A DNA stretch of 42,672 nt from Thermodesulfovibrionia bacterium. GTDB lineage: Bacteria; Nitrospirota; Thermodesulfovibrionia; UBA6902. Of this stretch, positions 1-9,000 are shown in pieces. The notes beneath the pieces are model-generated. The model saw nothing but the letters and a program-made list of their open reading frames with translations, had not been told where the DNA came from and ran no database searches. Made by a program: the position numbers and the translations under genes. Positions within the stretch are counted from its first letter, which is position 1. Each line of letters begins with the position of its first letter. The stretch covers positions 1-42,672 of the forward strand of contig CALZGI010000094.1 of NCBI GenBank assembly GCA_945786855.1. The letters run 5' to 3'.

Positions 1-3000
1 AATCGTGCCTCCTGCATCTACGTTCACTGTTCCGCTTCCGCCCTGATTGATCTTAAGAATGCTTATTGCATCAGTCTCATTTATGTCTATGTTCCCTGAT
101 GTCGTGTTATCTATGTCCAGACTTGCTATCGTCGTATCAATCGCGTTTGCCGAACCCACACCTGTTACGGCATCTATGGTTACTTTCGCCTCTGCCGAAT
201 TTGCAACTATGTCCGTATCTGTATCTCCGCCGTCTATGACTCCGGCATTCGTATTAATAACTACAGAGTTTGCGGTGTTATTATTTGTTTTAATCTGCCC
301 AAGAGTAATGTCGTCATCAGCACTCAGAGATATTGTTGAATTCCCGGCATCAATGACTGATCCGTCCGCCATAGTGATTGCTCCGGTAGAGCTCGTTACA
401 TTGACGGTTCCGCTGCCGGTCAAAACCACATCGCCCGTGGCAGCCATGGACAAGTTACCGACCGATTCCAGCAAGACCGGGCCATTGGCCGTAGCAATCA
501 CTTCGGTTGCCTGGAGAGTTCCGCTGCCTGTGGTGATGACATTGACGCTGCCACCGGTATCCCCCTGGCCCGGTAATGTGACCTGCACCGCAGGAGAGAT
601 TAGCGAGTACTCAAGATTCGTAATATCGGCATCATAGATACCGCCAATCGTACCCTGTACAACACCTGCGCCCGGAGTGCCGACATCGATCTTATGCAAT
701 GTTAGGTTTTTGTCGGTTACATTGCTAATGACAACATCTGTAAAGCCTTTCTGAGCCTGAATCAGACCGCTTCCTGTCAGATCTCTTGCATTGATGGTTA
801 TCGTTCCGGTGCTGCTGGCATTGGACTCTATATCCTTGAGAACAATATCTGTCCCATTTTCTGTGGCGATGAAATTGTAAGGCAAATTCGAGGTTTGTGT
901 TCCATCTGCTTCGATATCGATGGTGATTGTGTCCAAGCCGCTCTTGACCGTACCATCGATTTGCAGGGCTGTTTTTTCGCCCGTATTGTCCAAAGTGATA
1001 TTACCCCCGGCCGTAATGTTATTGACTCGATAGAGTCCATCAGTGTCCACATCGGTTACCTGTGTGATCTGACTGTCTGGATCACCCGGATCAGTGACTA
1101 CTTCGCTAACACGAGCTGTACCGTTTTTAACAGCTACGTTGATTTCCCGGAAGGATGTCAAGTTATCGATCAGAAGATCCTGAGTGAGGAAGTCTGCTGC
1201 TATGGGTCCTATTGCCGGGTTTATCAGGGAAACATCGAGGAACATTGAACCGTAGGAGAAAGCATCCAATACAGCAGGATCAACATTTGCTGTTCCATCA
1301 AGGCTGGTATCTCCCCTGAGTAAGCTCAATCGCAGCGATCTTGCTGCCGAACCGATTTGACCTTCATCGGCTTTCAGGGAGATGTTCGCCGCTTCGAGAA
1401 ACACATTGTCATTCGCAGCCAGGATATCGCCCCCGGCAACATCGACCGTGTAATCAGCAAAGTAGTTCTCGAGCGCCTCATTAAAAATCACATCACCGGT
1501 GGCGGTGCTCTCGATTACCAGATCGCTGGAAGTAACTTCCGACGTGACCTGAATATCAAAACTGCTCCCCTGAGATCGTATTACAATATCCGGATTTCCG
1601 CTGTTGCTGGCTAACAGGTTGACAGCATTGATGTTCAGGTTTTTGTCGGTATGATTCTGAATGGTCAACAATTTTACCGTCTTATTCAGGTAAATCGAAC
1701 CATTTCCTTCAAGCAGGCCTTGTGGAACCTCGATCAGGATGCTGCCGACCCCGTCGTTGTTGAAGTCCGGGACGTAAATGTCGGTACCTGTAATGGCAGT
1801 CGGGTCGATGGCGATGTTGCTCGCCGGGTTAACCGATCCATCGGCGTCGATGATCAATGTCCGGGTGGAACCCCTTCCTATATGAATATCCCCGTTCAGG
1901 ACCGCCGAGTCAACGAGTTTCAGGCCGGTTCCTGTAGTTTTCGCTTCCTCAACTCCCCCCAGGACCACCGTAACCGCCTCAAGAATCGTTTCAGTTATCC
2001 ATGTAACAATTGAGTCCAGGGGCCAGGGCAGCCATTCAGTGATCGCCCTGGTGATCGTCCTGGTCACATACTGGATCTCTGTGACGGGTTCGGCTTTGAC
2101 CCCGGGAACGCGGTCCAGTGAATAGCTTGAATCGGACTTGATTGCCAGGTTGACAGTATTGAGTTCTGATCCTGCTTTTGTCTCTACAAGGGAGTCTGCA
2201 TAAACATCGCCGTATGCTTCGGACGCAGCAACGGCCACAGCTCCTGAGGTCTTCGACTCAGCATAGGATTTGGATCGGATGTTTCCGTCCTTCTGTTTAT
2301 TGGTTGCCATCAGGCTTATGCTATTGCTGCCAGTTAGTGCTGCACCCGGATCAATCTGAATCAGGGCGCGGCTATGATCACCGGAAGAGCCTATTTTCAC
2401 TCGTGAAACTGCCGTGGCAAAAGAACCACCCACATCAGCCCTGTTGATCGACCTTGCATCTGAATCGGCATGTACGTTGTTGTGGGCGGCCAGAAGGATA
2501 TCCTGCCCTGCAAGTGTGGCGTCGTCGTCTATATGTACATTGGTGTCAGAGTCAATTGTCACTTCGCTCATGGTGAGTGCAGATGTAGCAATAACTCCGC
2601 CGACATCCATGTCAACATCAGAATCTACTGATGCTAATGCATCTGCTCTGACTGTCAGGTCAAGGCCAGTTATGAGCTTAGCATTTTGACCAATGACTGT
2701 GTTGGCACTGTTATTAACAATTGTCTGGGCGCCGGCTCCGCCATGACTTGTGAGAGAAGGGAATGAAGAACTGCTCACATTGCCGGTAAAAAGGTCATAC
2801 AGCGCTCCGCCGATACTTTGACCTGCAGCAGCATCTGCTATAGCATTGACTTTGGATGTTGCATTTGAAGCTGTAGTCAGATTATTTGTCGATTGCAGGT
2901 CTGCGGTCTGACCGATTGTGGCAGATACGGAAGTATTGAGGTCAGCAGTTGCTTTCGACCCGCTGCCAGTGATAAATCCGGCAGAATTACCATCTGCTGT

Positions 3001-6000
3001 TGTTGAAGTGGAATTATATCCTTTAGCAACCAGAAAAAGGTCATTCTCGGCATCAAGATTTGAACTGTTGTCAACAGACGAGGTCACAGTCACGGCAGAC
3101 GAGACATTAGCGTCTGCACCTGTTCCCGATGCAACTCCACCAGCAGAAGATTTGGCAACAGCCTGTGCAGCATAATTTATCGGAATGCCGCTGCTGTCAT
3201 AATTAAATACTGACGTGATATTAATGTTATTTCCTGCATTTACTGCTGCGCTATTGCCAACAGAAGCAGTTATCGTGGCGTCTGTTATAGAATCCGCTAC
3301 CGAACTTCCTATTGCAATACCACCCGCATTGGTCCCATTTGCTGTCGAATTCGATTTTGCCTCTCCGTCTGACAGAAGAGTAACATTGTTCTGAACATCG
3401 ATATCTGCACTATCACCAATATCTGCAATTATCGTTGGGGTTACTCGGGCAGTGGCCACTGAAGCGCTTCCGGCAACAATACCTGCGGCCACAGCAATTG
3501 TGTCTGCATTGGCAGTGACATCAGAGTCAGCAATGATTTCCATATTATTGACATTTCTGCCTGCCTGTTTACCGACATCAGCACTACCGATTGAGGCCCC
3601 GGTCGTACCACTGACATCAGCGGTCGCAACTGCAGCCCCTAAAGCCACGCCGCCGATTCCTCCGCCTTTGGATTCTGATGTTACATCGCGATCAGATGCA
3701 GCTTTAACACGCAGGGTGCCTCCCGCCTGATTTATGTTTGCATTGTTGTCAACCCTGGCTGTCTGCGAGCTGGTATCGGTTACGACAGCCACCTGTGCGC
3801 CCAGTGCCACTATACCGGCCTGGCCGGCATAGGCTTTGCCCTGCACGTCGTCAACAAGATGTGCTTCCACTTCAATGTCATCTGAGCTGTCCGATCCGCT
3901 GCTTACAGTCGCATAATCGTCTATGATTGCCAGGGTACTGCTGTTGATGTTCGCCACGGTCACAGACCCGCCGATGCCTACTGCTCCGGCGGAACCGCTT
4001 CCGGTCACACCCATATATTTGAGATTTTCCTTGCCCCTGACAGAGACACTGTTTCCGGTGTCTATTGCTGCATAAGTACCTATAGCTGCTGAGGTGCTGT
4101 CAGGCACGGTGCTGGTTGTCAATGTTGAATTAACATCCGTTCCCGGGGTAATATTGTTAACCTTTGTGCTGGAGCTTGTAATACCCGACTGGGCCCCGGC
4201 ATCCATGTTTGAAGTATCATAGCTGTTGAGAGTGCTGCTGAACCCATCACCCTGGCTGTCGGCATGATTTCGGGTAGAGGTTAGGCCGTTATTATCAACC
4301 GGGTCCTCAGATGAGCTTGATCCATCTTCGTTTTCAAAGGAATATGATGAATCGTGTGCTGATCCCAGAGACCAGACGGAGACAGAACCGGCAAGGGACG
4401 CGATTCCCCCGGCGCCGCTCACGGCCCAGGATTCCACATCTTTGGTTGAGAGGGCGTTGACAGAGACATTACCGCTGCCGAAAAGCTCGGCGTGGTCCCC
4501 GACAGTGGCTGTCGTGTCATTGCGTATGGTCCCGACATCCACACCCCCTCCGACTCCGGCGATGCCCACACCTATACCGCCGGCAAATGAAAATATGTCT
4601 ACTTCGTTTACGGCCGTGACATTAATCCCCTGATTAGCGTTCACTCCTGTTCTGTCCTTGTTCACATCGGCGTAGCTTCCGATAGAGGCTTTGGTGTCCG
4701 AATCAATGGTTTCAACAGTCACGCCGCCTGCAAGGCCCGCGTACAACCCGCCGGCCCCGCTTGCCGCCACACTGAAAACATCCTCGCTGGATTTTGCCTC
4801 AACCACAAGGCCCCTGAAGGCATTGTCTGCTGTCAAAACACCCGAGGTGTTGAGGTCTGAATAGACTGCCAGATTGCTGGAGTTGCCCTTCGCATTGACT
4901 GCAGCATGGTCGCCGATGGAGGCCTCTGTGTCTTTGGTAATAGTTGTTACTCCGACGGCAGCGCCGATTCCGGCCGCTCCAAGGCCGACGCCAAGGCTGC
5001 CTGCTACCATGAGCGTTTCCGTATCATCAGCTGCAGCAACAATAATATTGCCATCAGCATCGACTTTTGCCCCGCTGGCATCGGTTATGGCATTGTCACC
5101 GATGAAGGCGTGCGTCTGGTTGTTGATGGAAATGATCGAAACCGCTCCGCCTGCTCCGACAGCCCCTGCCAGGGCAGGAGCAGCGGCAATGGACAGAATA
5201 TCCTCCTTTGCATTCGCTATTAGGGTGATATCTTTTTCGGCTTTTGTAATTGTATTGTCATCAATATAGGATTCAGTAGTGTTGTTGACTACGGTAATGT
5301 CGGCACCTGGCGTAATAGCAGCCGCACCGGAAACGGAGCCTGCTGCTGAGATCCCCATGTGATAGTAATCATTGCCTGCCGCGACGAGGACCGACTGGTC
5401 GGCGCCGGCGCCCGTGTTGGTTTCATTGATCCTCGCACCGGCATTAATGTGCGCAGAGGTATTGCTGGTCATCACGTTCACCCCGCCGCTGAGATTCACC
5501 GCCACCGATCCGGCGCCTCCTGCACTGGCGACGATGGTTTCAATATCATCTTTGTTAACCGCAGTAACGGCAACCCCCTGTATGGAGGTGGTGCCTGCGG
5601 AAGAGGTGCGCTGCTGAGAAAGCTTTGTATTATCTGCGTCATCCTGTCCGTCTTCATTAAAGTCGGCATTGTTATCTGAGCCTGCAGCACCTGCCTCGCC
5701 TTCATCGCCGGACTCAGCTGTATAGGATACGCCGAAATTTCCGGTATTGACTGACATAGCCGGTTTAGTACCCTTACCGGTCACGCGAGAGTTGGAGCCG
5801 AGGAATGACTCGGTTGTCTTATTGATAACGGAAATACCTGCTGCACCGCCGACACCTGCCGAGCCTCCGCCGGAAATGCTGCCGGCAATGATATCTATTT
5901 CGGTATCATCGTTTGCTGCAACAAGGACATTGCCTTCAGCCTCAACCGTTGTATTGCCCGAGACCGTTACTCCATCGCCGGGATCATCGCCGATGAAGGC

Positions 6001-9000
6001 CCGGGTGGTGTTGTTCATGACATGGACCCCGCCGGAACCGGCTATGCCGGTAGAACCACCGGCGCCGAAAGAGGCTGAAATCGAAGTAATGTCTTCTGCT
6101 GCTGCTGCCTGTACTTTTACATCCCTGTTTGCTTTAACATCATCTGCCCAGATATAGGCCTGTGTGTCCTTGGTAATAACCCCCACATCCGCCCCGGCGC
6201 CTATTCCGGCGGTGCCGCCGCCGGCAAGAGCTCCTGCAATACCGAGTATGTCAGTCCGGTCAGACGCGAGCACGTTGACGCTCTGGTCAGAACCCGAGCC
6301 TGTGTTGACTGAATTAATCAGGGCGCCGTCATCGATAGAGGCCTTTGTTGTTTCATTCAGGACCGACACCGTTGCAGACCCGGCCACACCCGCTGTGCCG
6401 GCACCGGAGCCTCCTGCGGCAATTGTGGTAATATCTTCGTACGATGTGGCTGTCACGGACAGGCCCTTGATAGTCTCCGTAAGTTTTGTGCCGGTGCCGT
6501 CTTTCTTCCCAGTATACACAGCATCTGCAGTCTGGTTGCCCTTTGCGGTCACTGCAGCACTGCCGACAGAGGCCTCTACTGTATTATTTGCAACAATGGT
6601 GGAATTCGAGGCGCCGACTGCCGCTGTGCCGGCCCCTGCAACATTCCCGGCAATGCTAAGGATGTCAGTGTCGTCATCTGCAGCAACTATAACATTGCCG
6701 TCAGCAGTCACCACTGTAGAGATACTATCCTGGCTGTCATCAATATATGCCCTGACAGTGTTGTCAATATTGTTAATTGATGCAGAAGCTGATATGCCGG
6801 CTGTCTTGGAGGCCCCGAACCCTGCTGTAACCGAAAGTATGGAGGCTGTTTCTTCAGCAGTCAGTTTGACATCACCTCCGCTTGAAGTTGCAGTGGTGTT
6901 GTTTATGTATGTGTCTGTATCGTTCGTAATTTCATTCCAGGCAAAGGAGGCCCCTATGCCTGCTGCACCGCCTGAAGCTCCAATCCCGCCTGCTACAGAG
7001 AGAATATCCACATCGCTTTCGGCACCGATGATGACATCACCCACGGCCTGGACACCGGTTGTTTTTTTACCGTTAATATATGCCGTTGTGTCGTTATCAA
7101 CTTTATTTACGGAGACGGCAAGCCCGGCTGCCATGGCGCCGCCGCCTGAACCGCCGATTGCTGCTGAGACTGCGAGGATCTCATGTTGATCAGAATCGCT
7201 GTCAGGATCGTAATTGTCGTTCTTTAATCCCGTGTCGGCATTAACTGACACTGTGCCGGCATCAACATCAGAACCATCTATATAGGCACTGGCGTCGTTG
7301 TTCAGATCATTCCAGGCAAAGGAGGCGCCGACACCTGCTTTTCCGCCGTACGATACCGCACCCGCGACAGCGAGGATCTTTGATTGGTCAGCAGCACTCA
7401 CCGTAACAGAGTCAAGAGCATCAGCCCCATTCCCCTTGATTTCAGAATTGTCCGAGATATACGAATCAGTACTGGTGCTGATTTTATTAACCGTTACCGC
7501 ACCTGCTATGGCGGCTACCCCCTGCGGAGTTACAGCGCCGCTGGCAGCCACGGCCAGGATATCACCAGTAGCAGCGGCTGTAGAATTGAAACTTCCCCCC
7601 AGGTTCATAGTAGAATTTTTCACATATGATTCTGTGCTGCCGATGATGGTATTTTCGGTATAGGCACCGGAAAGAGAGTTGCCGCCGGAACCGCTTGGCT
7701 TGGAAAAGGCCACCGACCCGGCAATAGCATCAATATCACTATTATTGGTGGATGAAATTTGCGCAGAATTGGCGGTAACGGTTTTGTCATTCACATAGGC
7801 CTTGGTCGTATCGTTTATGTTATTAAGCGACACATTAGCAGAAACAGAGAGCCCGTACTTGCCGCCGCCCTGCATAGCGTTCTTTACTCCGCCGGTAAAT
7901 GGCGGGGTTGGGCTGGCGATCGCAGCGGCAATGGACCAGGCGCTGATCTTGCCGGTATTTTTCGCATCTACCAATAAATCCCCGCCGGAAGTCAGGCTGC
8001 TGCCGCCGTTGCTTTCCGCAGGCAATGCGCCCAGTATCGCCCTGGTATTTCTCGTAATATCATTCCATGCGACTGATGCTCCTATGGAAGCGCCGGAACC
8101 CCAGCCAATAGCTCCGGACCCGCTGAAGAGTTTGGTATTATCAACTGCGGTAACACTGGAATCGCCGAGCATCTCAATATAGGCATCGTCATCTACCAGT
8201 GATATGGTTTCATTGTCAATGTCAATAAAAGAAAACGTCCCGTTGATGCTGAACTTCTTCGATAATCCTCCGGCCTGACCCACAGCAATATGTTTATTTT
8301 TACTGTCAGCTCTGACCAGGAGAGAATCACCATATACCTGGGCATTGTTTTTGATAGTTGCATGGGAATTGTTTATGTAGTTCATACCCAGGTATGAACC
8401 GCCGACACCGGTGCCCCCGCTGGTATTGGAGGCAATGAGCTTGACCCCGAAGTTGCCTGCGACATTGACAGTCTCCAGAGTGCTCAGGGCTTCTACCGTT
8501 ATATCCTGTTCAGCATTGTTGGGCTGGTAGTTTTTATTGATCTCAGCAAAGCTGCCGATATAGGCATCACTGTTGTTGGTGATATTTAAAATATTGACCG
8601 ATCCGGCAAACCCGATATTATCCGACTGAGCCGCGCTCTGGGCCCAGCTGTTTACATAAGCATTTGAAAGACCGGCATTCGTATTCAGGATGCTTTTAAC
8701 ATCACCAATGCTGTCTATCTGATAGCCCGGTTTCTGCGGCAGGTTGGTGTGGGACGTGACCGTCAATGCCTTGTTTGTGTCTACAATTGCATAATCGCCA
8801 ATATAGGCATCAGCACTGTTTGTGTAATCGCCAACTGCTACGGCAGCACTCAGCGAAGTTGCTTTAGCTCCGCTGAGAATATCTCCATTGACAAAGCTCG
8901 CTGCACTCAGCTCGATCCTGTCTGTCACCGACGCATCAATATCGACAGGCCCGTTTGCAGATTGCACCGTGGTTCTGGATGTTGAATTGCCGTCACCGAT

